NCBI GenBank assembly: GCA_016285185.1
Contig: JAEEQG010000058.1
Span: forward strand, 1-53,523
DNA from: Spirochaetota bacterium
GTDB taxonomy: Bacteria; Spirochaetota; Spirochaetia; Treponematales; Treponemataceae
Reading direction: 5' to 3'
Length of the DNA: 53,523 nt
Shown piece after piece: positions 1 through 6,925 of the stretch. How positions within the stretch are numbered: position 1 is the stretch's first letter; every line of letters begins with the position of its first letter. Under the pieces are notes generated by a model that worked only from the letters and a program-made list of their open reading frames with translations, was not told the DNA's origin and searched no databases. The position numbers were made by a program, and so were the translations under genes.

Positions 1-312
1 ATAGACGGGGCAAATTCTGTTCAGCGGTTTTTCAGGATTACACTTCCCATGATGCGCTCTACAATTGAGTCTATTCTTGTTCTTGGCTTTATTTATACAT
101 TCAAAGTTTATGATCTGGTCTGGGTTATGACAAGCGGCGGTCCGGTAAATGCAACGCATCTTATGTCAACGTACTCGTACAAGCTTTCGTTTGAAAAATT
201 CCAGTACAGTATGGGTTCTGCGGTTGCAAATGTACTGCTGGTCGTTCTGCTTATTGTGGGTGTTTTATATCTGAAAATTACTATGAAGGGAGAAGAATCA
301 AATGAAAGATAA
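1..312 (+). CDS. Sugar ABC transporter permease, MalF/UgpA type (5' end outside window)
   Basis: C-terminal part of an inner-membrane permease of a carbohydrate ABC importer. The reading frame is open from base 1, so the gene starts upstream. The first visible residues, IDGANSVQRFFRITLP, are the second half of the EAA loop that contacts the ATPase, followed by two hydrophobic membrane segments (about residues 20-42 and 72-92 of the visible part). It overlaps the next permease by 11 nt, which indicates translational coupling. The substrate cannot be read from this fragment; the downstream GH127 enzyme suggests arabinofuranosyl oligosaccharides. The ATPase is not in the window; such importers often share an MsmK/UgpC-type ATPase encoded elsewhere. 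Confidence 0.9.
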   Translation: MDGANSVQRFFRITLPMMRSTIESILVLGFIYTFKVYDLVWVMTSGGPVNATHLMSTYSYKLSFEKFQYSMGSAVANVLLVVLLIVGVLYLKITMKGEESNER

Positions 313-1171
313 AACAGTAGTTGTTAAAAAATTTGAAGTGCTTGCAAAAGAAAAGAGTGTATGGATGTGCGTTATTTCTGTATTTATTCTGCTTTTAATG
401 CTGTTCCCTATTCTCTGGATGCTGAATACCTCTCTTAAAACAGAGTCTGAAATATTTCAGTATCCGCCCACATTCTATCCTCATGAGCTGAATAAAAAGT
501 CCTATGCGGCTCAGGTGGAAACAGGTGACTTTAACATGTTCAAGTCCTTCGGAAACAGCATGATTATCTCTACCGGAGCCATGTTCATTGCTGTTTTGCT
601 CGCAGTTCCGGGAGCGTATGCAATAGGAAGGTACCGCTTCAAGGGCCGGAAAGCTGTCCTCCTGGGGTTTCTGGTTTCTCAGATGCTGCCGGTATCGGTT
701 CTGCTGACTCCAATGTTCATTATGTTCAAGAAAATGTACCTGTATAACACTTGGGGTTCCGCAATTTTGGCGGATGCAACAATCGGCATTCCTTTTTCCA
801 TTCTTATTTTGAAAAATTACTTTGCGGCTATCCCTAAAGAAATGGAAGAAGCGGCCTGCATTGACGGCTGTAGTACATTCGGGGCTTTTATCAGAGTACT
901 TGTTCCGGTGGCTGTTCCAGGCATTGTAGTCTGTGCTATTTTTTCATTTCTGTACGCATGGGGCGATCTTGCCTATGGTATGACCTTTATTCTTGATCAG
1001 CCTATGAGGCCTATAACTGCTGGTATTTTCAATTTCATGGGACAGTACGGAACAAAGTGGAGCTATCTTTCCGCGTTCGCCATAGTAACTATTATTCCTG
1101 TCGCAATTATCTTTATTTTTATGCAAAAATATATAATTGCCGGTATGACGAGTGGTGCCGTAAAAGGGTAA
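302..1171 (+). CDS. Sugar ABC transporter permease, MalG/UgpE type
   Basis: Second inner-membrane permease of the carbohydrate importer, 289 residues, a normal length for the MalG family. About six membrane segments are visible, the first near residues 20-42. The complete EAA loop (EEAACIDGCSTFGAFIRVLVP) lies around residues 180-200, where MalG proteins carry it. The ATG at 302 is preceded by GGGAGAAG and lies inside the end of the preceding permease gene, typical of a paired MalF/MalG heterodimer. The sensor kinase gene follows after 20 nt, so transporter and sensor are probably co-transcribed. Family assignment is firm; the sugar is unknown. Confidence 0.92.
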   Translation: MKDKTVVVKKFEVLAKEKSVWMCVISVFILLLMLFPILWMLNTSLKTESEIFQYPPTFYPHELNKKSYAAQVETGDFNMFKSFGNSMIISTGAMFIAVLLAVPGAYAIGRYRFKGRKAVLLGFLVSQMLPVSVLLTPMFIMFKKMYLYNTWGSAILADATIGIPFSILILKNYFAAIPKEMEEAACIDGCSTFGAFIRVLVPVAVPGIVVCAIFSFLYAWGDLAYGMTFILDQPMRPITAGIFNFMGQYGTKWSYLSAFAIVTIIPVAIIFIFMQKYIIAGMTSGAVKG

Positions 1172-1191
1172 AAAATGATACAATAGGAAAC

Positions 1192-2943
1192 ATGAAGCGC
1201 GGAACAGGAAAAAAATTAGGTCTCAGACTGGAACTGCTGGTATATTTCGGTATTCTTACCAGTGTGCAGGTTCTGGTATTGCTTGCCTATTCTGCTATTC
1301 ATGTTTCTACGATACTGCAAAGAAATACCAGCCAGCTTACAGAAATAAATCTGGCTCAGACGGCTGCCAATCTTGATTTACGCACTCAGTCATATAAGGA
1401 TTTAATCTACCAAATATGGACTGGAGATGATTTTGTCGCCTGGCTTGATGCAATAAATGCGGATACCAATGTCTCTGTTGTAACAAACCAGATGCGTCGT
1501 CAAATGCGGACAATTCTTAATTCAAAAGAGTATATCCGCTCAATTACCATAATCAGTGCGAACGGCAAGGTTATAACCTATGACACTCTGACGCCGGCGA
1601 CCTACGAAAATTCGTGGTTGGGAAATTTCAGCCTGTCTCAAGATGAACTGTATTCGCTTGTTTCGCAGGATAATGTCATGCATCTGTTTCCGACAGAATA
1701 TGCGACAACTTTCACAAACGAAGACCAGTACTTGTTTCATATTGGTCACCGCATAATCGACTGGAAAAAACTCGACAAGCAGTGCGGTATTGTTATTCTT
1801 TCACTGGATGAACGATTGCTTTCTGATATTATTGAACTTGAAAGTATATCTGAAGAAGACTATGCTCTGTTGACTGGAAAAGACGGAAAAATTATTTCTG
1901 CACAGGATAAATCAACTATAGGTTCTGTTTTTAGACAGGAAGAAATTCCATCTGCATATTCCGTCTATTCCTACACGCATGATGACCTTGGCTGGACTAT
2001 CTTTCAGGTAAAAAATGAAACCCAAAACAAGAAAGTTATTACCCAGAATATCCTTATTTCAGGCAGTATCAGCTTAGGAAGTCTTTTGATAACACTGCTG
2101 TTTATCTGGAATATTTCCGGTCAGCTGACTCATTCTATACGCGCTGTTGTGCAGGGAATGCGCAGGATTCGTACCGGCAGTCTGCCCGAACCGCTCAACA
2201 CTACAAAAGATATGTCGCCTGAAATAGTCAGTATAGTAAGTCAGTATAACAGGACAATTGACCGTCTTGAACAGGCTATTCAAAAAGAAAAAGAAGAAAC
2301 TGCAAGCCGTCAACAGGCTGAAATACGAATGCTTGAAGCACGTATAAATCCTCATTTTATCTACAACACGCTCGATACGGTCAACTGGATGGCGATAGAC
2401 AAAGAAGAATATGACATGAGTAATGCCATAAGTTCGCTTGCTACTATTCTGCGCTATGCTATAAGCAACAGCAACAAGATTGTAACTGTACGCGATGAGG
2501 TTGATTGGCTCAAGCGGTATATTTACTTGCAGCAGTACCGCATGAAAAATCAGTTTGTCTGCAATATCGATGCAGCGGAAAATGTTATGGATTGGCCGGT
2601 TCACAAACTGCTGATTCAGCCGTTTGTAGAAAATGCCATTATTCACGGGTTTGAAAATGCAGAGGGCGTTTCTGTGCTTGATGTCATTATGCGGAATGTA
2701 AATAATAAACTTTCTGTTGTTATTCGTGATAATGGAAAAGGTTTGGATGAAAATCTGACAAGGGTTATTAACTCTGGTCTCTGGAAACAGGACCGCGGTG
2801 TGCTGGGTATCGGTATTTACAATGCACTTATGAGATTGCATATGTATTGCGATGGGCAGGAAACGGTTTATGTGACATCTGCTCCGGGTAAGGGAACCGA
2901 AATTACTGTGGTTTTTCCGGTAGAAACAAAAAAATCAGTTTAG
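1192..2943 (+). CDS. YesM-type sensor histidine kinase
   Basis: Membrane sensor kinase of the LytS/YesM class, 583 residues from the ATG at 1192, which has AGGA just before it; the frame is open further upstream but would run into the permease gene. An N-terminal membrane segment (about residues 12-33) and a second one (about 285-305) enclose a roughly 250-residue extracytoplasmic sensor domain. A HAMP-like linker and coiled coil follow, then the His_kinase domain with phospho-acceptor His388 in NPHFIYN, and a HATPase with the N box around Glu480-Asn481 and DNGKG at 513-517. It sits between transporter genes, so it probably senses the imported sugar or an oligosaccharide. No AraC-type response regulator (YesN) is in the window; it may lie upstream. 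Confidence 0.93.
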   Translation: MKRGTGKKLGLRLELLVYFGILTSVQVLVLLAYSAIHVSTILQRNTSQLTEINLAQTAANLDLRTQSYKDLIYQIWTGDDFVAWLDAINADTNVSVVTNQMRRQMRTILNSKEYIRSITIISANGKVITYDTLTPATYENSWLGNFSLSQDELYSLVSQDNVMHLFPTEYATTFTNEDQYLFHIGHRIIDWKKLDKQCGIVILSLDERLLSDIIELESISEEDYALLTGKDGKIISAQDKSTIGSVFRQEEIPSAYSVYSYTHDDLGWTIFQVKNETQNKKVITQNILISGSISLGSLLITLLFIWNISGQLTHSIRAVVQGMRRIRTGSLPEPLNTTKDMSPEIVSIVSQYNRTIDRLEQAIQKEKEETASRQQAEIRMLEARINPHFIYNTLDTVNWMAIDKEEYDMSNAISSLATILRYAISNSNKIVTVRDEVDWLKRYIYLQQYRMKNQFVCNIDAAENVMDWPVHKLLIQPFVENAIIHGFENAEGVSVLDVIMRNVNNKLSVVIRDNGKGLDENLTRVINSGLWKQDRGVLGIGIYNALMRLHMYCDGQETVYVTSAPGKGTEITVVFPVETKKSV

Positions 2944-3045
2944 TTTTATCCACCTTTTTAAAGGTTTTTCAGATTTTTGGCTTTGAAAAGATGGATTTAG
3001 AATAACATTACAATCTTATATGGAATCAAAAAAAGGGGGATTATC

Positions 3046-4275
3046 ATGAAAAGATTTGTGATGGTTTTAATGGTTGCATCTATTCTCTTCAGCGCATTTG
3101 CCGCTGGAAAGAAAGATGGTACAAAAACAACTACTTCGGCAGTTGCCGGTAGTCCGTCTGGAGATGTAGTAATCTGGTACTATTGGGAAACAATAGGTCA
3201 TCAGAAGGCTTTGGATCACATTATTACGGAGTTCAATAAAAAGCAGAGTGCTATTAAGGTGAGCGCAAAGTATGTACCGTTTGCTGATTTCAAAAAACAG
3301 CTTTCGATTGGTGCAGCTGCTTCTGAACTGCCGGATTTGGTAATACTTGATAACCCTGATCATGCGTCTTATGCAAGCATGGGTATTTTTGCGGACATTA
3401 CCGGTAAGTTTGATGTAAGTACCTACTATCCGGGACCTGTTAATTCCTGTACATTGAACGGACGCTTGTATGGTGTTCCGTTTGGAAGTAATGATTTGGT
3501 ACTATTTTACAACGAGGATATGTTGAAAAAAGCTGGGGTTTCAGTTCCTACTACATGGGACGAATTGCTCAATGCTGCTGCTAAATGTACAAAAGGCAAC
3601 GTATCAGGATTTGCACACAGCTCACTTCAGAATGAGGAAGGGACTTTCAACTTCCTTACCTGGCTCTGGTCAACAGGTGCGACTTCTTATGAAATCGGCA
3701 CAGCAAACGGTATTAAAGCTTTGACTCAGGTTCAAAAAATGATACAAAACGGCGGCATGACCGTTGAAGCAATCAACTGGACACAGGGCGATACCATGCA
3801 CCAGTTTATTTCTGGTAACCTTGCTATGATGATAAACGGGACTTGGCAAATTCCTACTATGCGTGAAGAAGTCCCTGATATGCACTGGAATGTTGCACCG
3901 ATTCCTCAGGACAAAGTTCAGGCTTCTGGTCTTGGTGGTGAAAATTATGCTGTTATTGCAGGTGGTAATGAAGCTGCAGCAATTGAATTCCTGAAATATG
4001 CAACATCAAAAGATGTTTGTTTGTACATGATGGAAAAAATGGGATATATCTCATCTGATTCAACTATTGCAGAAGGACAATTCGGAAATGACCCTGTATA
4101 CAAAGTATTTGTTGATGAAATGAAATACGCTGGTGCCCGCGGTCCGCTTCCTGAATGGCCGGATATTTCAGATGCTATTTCTCTTGCTTTCAACGAAGTA
4201 ATGACAGGAGCAAGCACACCAAAAAAGGCGGCTGCCAAAGCACAGGCAACGATAGATGCAATTCTTGGAAAATAA
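3046..4275 (+). CDS. Extracellular sugar-binding protein of ABC importer (family 1)
   Basis: Periplasmic solute-binding protein, 409 residues, of the MalE/UgpB-like family. It opens with a Sec signal peptide (residues 1-20, cleavage expected after SAFA before AGKKDG). There is no lipobox cysteine, so it is probably soluble in the periplasm. Family features include the early WYYWETIG strand, PDLVILDNPDHASYASMGIFADIT and the domain-crossing VPFGSNDLVLFYNEDMLKKAG region. A strong AGGGGGA ribosome site precedes the ATG by 7 nt, consistent with the high level needed for binding proteins. It follows the sensor kinase gene after a 102-nt gap that contains a small AT-rich inverted repeat (CCTTTTTAAAGG, near 2951-2962). 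The ligand is not identifiable. Confidence 0.92.
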   Translation: MKRFVMVLMVASILFSAFAAGKKDGTKTTTSAVAGSPSGDVVIWYYWETIGHQKALDHIITEFNKKQSAIKVSAKYVPFADFKKQLSIGAAASELPDLVILDNPDHASYASMGIFADITGKFDVSTYYPGPVNSCTLNGRLYGVPFGSNDLVLFYNEDMLKKAGVSVPTTWDELLNAAAKCTKGNVSGFAHSSLQNEEGTFNFLTWLWSTGATSYEIGTANGIKALTQVQKMIQNGGMTVEAINWTQGDTMHQFISGNLAMMINGTWQIPTMREEVPDMHWNVAPIPQDKVQASGLGGENYAVIAGGNEAAAIEFLKYATSKDVCLYMMEKMGYISSDSTIAEGQFGNDPVYKVFVDEMKYAGARGPLPEWPDISDAISLAFNEVMTGASTPKKAAAKAQATIDAILGK

Positions 4276-4317
4276 AAAGGCGTGCCGTATGACGGCGTTG
4301 AACCTTTAATGAACAGG

Positions 4318-4352
4318 TAGCCATGGGTTTTTGCAAGCTCATGGCTATTTTT
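4318..4352 (+). terminator. Rho-independent terminator after sugar-binding protein
   Basis: TAGCCATG (4318-4325) pairs perfectly with CATGGCTA (4340-4347) around a 14-nt loop, followed by TTTTT. It ends the transporter transcript. A TATAAT at 4357-4362 right after it could be the -10 of a separate promoter for the GH127 gene, but no good -35 is visible. Confidence 0.75.
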
Positions 4353-4396
4353 GTACTATAATAATCCAATATAAAATATATGCAGATGAGGAAAAT

Positions 4397-6442
4397 ATGC
4401 ACACCATAAAAATTACAGATCGCTTTTTTACCAATTACCGTAATCTGGTGCGGGATAAAATGATTCCGTACCAATATAAAGTTTTGAACGATGAAATAGC
4501 CGTAAACATTGAACGAGAGCGGAACGATAATTCCATTCCGAACGAAAAAAGTCACTGCCTTGAAAATTTTAGAATTGCGGCAGGTCTTAAAAAAGGTGAG
4601 CATTACGGCTGGCAGTTTCAGGACAGCGATGTATATAAATGGCTTGAAGCAGTGTCATATTCTCTTATCGAAAAGCCTGATGACAACCTGAAAGCTATAG
4701 CAGACAGCGTGGTAGACCTTATTGCGCAGGCTCAGGAAGATGACGGTTATATTTCAACATATTTCCAGCTGAAATGCCCGGAACGCAAATTCAAGGACCT
4801 TGCGTGGAGCCATGAGCTGTACTGTGCAGGGCATTTGATGGAGGCGGCAGCCGCATACTACGAGGCAACAGGCAGTGAAAAAGTACTCGCCGTGGCGCGA
4901 AAAAATGCGGATTGCATCTGTCGGTATTTTGGTACCGGGAAGGGACAGACACGCGGCTTTGACGGTCACGAAGAAGTAGAAATAGGCCTTATGCGGCTCT
5001 ATCATCTGACAGGGGATGAGAGTTATTTACAAACAGCTGTTTATTTTCTGGATGAGCGTGGCCGGAACCCGAATATCTTTATTGAGCAGAGCGCTGCGGA
5101 GCACGGTGGTAAGCCAGATTTATCAGGCATTCTTTCTTTCCCAAAAACATACTTTCAAATTCATAAACCGGTAATTGAGCAAGATACCGCCGAAGGTCAT
5201 GCCGTCCGTATGATGTACCTTGCTACCGCAATGGCAGATGTCGCACTTACTGCCGGCAACACGAAACTGTATGAAGCTTGTAAGAAAATCTGGCGTAATG
5301 TAGTTGACCGGCGCATGTATATTACCGGCGGAGTCGGCTCTACGGTAATCGGGGAATCCTTTACGTTTGACTATGATCTTCCGAATGACGCTATGTACTG
5401 CGAAACCTGTGCTTCTGTCGCGCTCATGTTTTTTGCGCGGAACATGCTTTTGAATGAAGCACGCGGAGAATACGCGGATGTAATGGAACGTGCACTGTAT
5501 AACACTGTGCTTGACGGTATGGCACTGGACGGCCGACATTTCTTTTATGTAAACCCGCTTGAAGTAACTCCGGAAGCTTCTGCAAAAGATCCAGGAAAAA
5601 GTCATGTAAAACCAGTACGTCCTGAATGGCTGGGCTGTGCATGTTGTCCGCCGAATCTTGCACGTCTGCTCGCATCGCTTGACCGCTATGCGTTCCATGA
5701 AAAAGACGGTATTGTTTTTGCTGATTTGTTTATGAATGCCAAGGCAGAGTTTACGGGACTTACGGTAGAAGAAGAAACAGAATACCCTTGGCAGGGAAAC
5801 GTGACCTTCAGACTGAAAACTACAACGGCTCGCAAAGATGCTCAGCCTGGCTGTGGGGCACGTGTGTTTGCGGTACGCATCCCCGGATGGACTGTAAATA
5901 GCGGAGAGAAGGTTAGAATAACAGTGAATGACAATCCCCTTATTGCTGATGATGTGATTTGTGGAAAAGCTGCTATGCTTAAAGACGGTTATCTCTATCT
6001 GACAGGTCCATTTGAAGATGATATACTGAAACTTGAATTTGCGATGCCTGTTATAAAAATGTCAGCACATCCTGCTGTACGTGCGGATAACGGAAAAATT
6101 GCTGTCATGCGAGGGCCGCTTGTCTATGCGCTTGAAAGCATTGATAACGGCACAGGTCTTAACCGCCTGTTCCTGCGTGATGATACGGCCTTTACATGGC
6201 AGTTCAGGACTGATTTGTTGAATGGAATGTGTATCATAAAAGGAAAGGGATACCGTATTCCAGATGGTGACGATGCTGTAGGCCCGGAACATCCGGCAGA
6301 AGATTCGCAGGCACCGCTTTACGCGCCATATTCACCGGGTGTAGAAACTAAGGCTGAATGTGTGGAACTAACTTGGATTCCGTACTTTGCATGGGCAAAC
6401 CGTGGCATAAACGAAATGTCCGTGTGGATTCGACAGAAATAA
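4397..6442 (+). CDS. GH127 beta-L-arabinofuranosidase
   Basis: Cytoplasmic glycoside hydrolase of the DUF1680/GH127 family (HypBA1-like), 681 residues, close to the family's usual size and with no signal peptide. It is expected to release L-arabinose from beta-L-arabinofuranosides. The catalytic zinc site is intact: Glu336-x-Cys338 in YCETCAS and Cys414-x-Cys416-Cys417 in GCACCPPN. These lie within two positions of the HypBA1 residues E338, C340, C415, C417 and C418, making Cys416 the predicted nucleophile. The ATG at 4397 has GAGGA 4 nt upstream; the open frame before it lacks a ribosome site. It follows the sugar importer, suggesting that imported arabino-oligosaccharides are cleaved inside the cell. 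Related GH146-type activity cannot be excluded. Confidence 0.93.
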   Translation: MHTIKITDRFFTNYRNLVRDKMIPYQYKVLNDEIAVNIERERNDNSIPNEKSHCLENFRIAAGLKKGEHYGWQFQDSDVYKWLEAVSYSLIEKPDDNLKAIADSVVDLIAQAQEDDGYISTYFQLKCPERKFKDLAWSHELYCAGHLMEAAAAYYEATGSEKVLAVARKNADCICRYFGTGKGQTRGFDGHEEVEIGLMRLYHLTGDESYLQTAVYFLDERGRNPNIFIEQSAAEHGGKPDLSGILSFPKTYFQIHKPVIEQDTAEGHAVRMMYLATAMADVALTAGNTKLYEACKKIWRNVVDRRMYITGGVGSTVIGESFTFDYDLPNDAMYCETCASVALMFFARNMLLNEARGEYADVMERALYNTVLDGMALDGRHFFYVNPLEVTPEASAKDPGKSHVKPVRPEWLGCACCPPNLARLLASLDRYAFHEKDGIVFADLFMNAKAEFTGLTVEEETEYPWQGNVTFRLKTTTARKDAQPGCGARVFAVRIPGWTVNSGEKVRITVNDNPLIADDVICGKAAMLKDGYLYLTGPFEDDILKLEFAMPVIKMSAHPAVRADNGKIAVMRGPLVYALESIDNGTGLNRLFLRDDTAFTWQFRTDLLNGMCIIKGKGYRIPDGDDAVGPEHPAEDSQAPLYAPYSPGVETKAECVELTWIPYFAWANRGINEMSVWIRQK

Positions 6443-6449
6443 CTGGTGC

Positions 6450-6476
6450 GGATTGTCGGGATATACCCGGCAATCC
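6450..6476. terminator. Hairpin between convergent ends
   Basis: An 11-bp stem (6450-6460 with 6466-6476, one G-T wobble) with a 5-nt ATATA loop lies 7 nt after the GH127 stop and 10 nt from the end of the opposite-strand small ORF. It is strong and symmetrical but has no T-run on either side, so it may be a weak or factor-assisted terminator, or an mRNA-end stabiliser. Confidence 0.5.
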
Positions 6477-6486
6477 ATCACTATGG

Positions 6487-6669
6487 TTAAGCTAATTTCC
6501 GAAGATCCGATTCTCTTACTTTTATAATGATTTCACTGTCACCTGTTGTTAGATTGCGCGAAAGTTCTTTTACCTGAAAATCAATTCCCTGTTTGCTGAG
6601 TTTTTCGAGCAATGTTTCTTTTTCTTCTGAATTGCGAAGAATAATCTTTGTCTTTTTCAATAAAATCAA
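6487..6669 (-). CDS. Doubtful small ORF, 60 residues
   Basis: No ATG is available; the frame can start only at TTG (6669, or 6660 giving MKKTKIILRN) and no ribosome site is visible. The product would have a beta-alpha-beta-beta rhythm with an amphipathic helix (EEKETLLEKLSKQG), then FQVKELSRNLTTGDSEIIIKV. This rhythm recalls small ferredoxin-fold proteins such as DUF3343, but the cysteine usual near the GD position is absent here. That likeness is an impression, not a match. The 22-bp repeat array lies immediately upstream of its 5' end, so if it is real the array is its control region. It could be a gene with an unusual start or a decayed one. Confidence 0.4.
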   Translation of the reverse strand: MILLKKTKIILRNSEEKETLLEKLSKQGIDFQVKELSRNLTTGDSEIIIKVRESDLRKLA

Positions 6670-6671
6670 CG

Positions 6672-6772
6672 AAACGAAATGTTTAATAATAGGAAATTTT
6701 TCGTTTACTATTATGAAATGAAATGTTTCCTATTATGAAACGAAATGTTTCTAGTCTATAAACATTTCGTTT
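6672..6772. repeat. Five 13-bp units at exact 22-bp spacing
   Basis: Units start at 6672, 6694, 6716, 6738 and 6760. Units 1 and 4 are AAACGAAATGTTT, unit 3 is AAATGAAATGTTT, unit 5 is the reverse complement AAACATTTCGTTT, and unit 2 is a degenerate reverse copy (AAATTTTTCGTTT). Each intact unit is itself a palindrome (AAAC, 5 nt, GTTT). The four 9-bp spacers are also related: AATAATAGG, ACTATTATG, CCTATTATG and CTAGTCTAT, the first being almost the reverse complement of the third. Units 4 and 5 form a 35-bp inverted repeat. The 22-bp period places all units on nearly one face of the helix, as expected for cooperative protein binding. Confidence 0.85.
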
Positions 6773-6780
6773 TGTGTAAG

Positions 6781-6850
6781 GTTTTTGATCAAAAACAAGA
6801 CCTTTTTAAAGGACCCTTATTTTATATGGTTCCATTGAGGCTCAATGGAA
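6781..6850. repeat. Cluster of three palindromes
   Basis: A perfect 16-bp palindrome, GTTTTTGATCAAAAAC, lies at 6781-6796. An imperfect CCTTTTTAAAGG lies at 6801-6812. A 10-bp inverted repeat around a single G (TTCCATTGAG and CTCAATGGAA) lies at 6830-6850. They fill the space between the 22-bp array and the thrS terminator. No coding frame is evident here. Confidence 0.7.
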
Positions 6851-6870
6851 ATACGCTGTAACTATTCTAT

Positions 6871-6910
6871 AAAACAAAACCACCCGGTTGATGGGTGGCT
6901 TTGTTTTTTT
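6871..6910 (-). terminator. Terminator of thrS (works on both strands)
   Basis: CCACCC (6880-6885) pairs with GGGTGG (6893-6898), extended by AAAACAAA with TTTGTTTT. The thrS transcript reads a stem followed by a U-rich tail. It ends 16 bp from the thrS stop codon. A T-run at 6901-6910 lets it also act on the plus strand. Confidence 0.85.
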
Positions 6911-6925
6911 AGTATCAGATTTGAA

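Noticed and set aside
2074-2841. 255-residue open frame opposite the sensor kinase
   Set aside because: It lies wholly inside a clear kinase gene, has no ribosome site and a composition typical of an antisense shadow.
6672-6772. Possible short CRISPR array
   Set aside because: Units are only 13 bp and change orientation, spacers are 9 bp and related to one another, and no cas gene is present.
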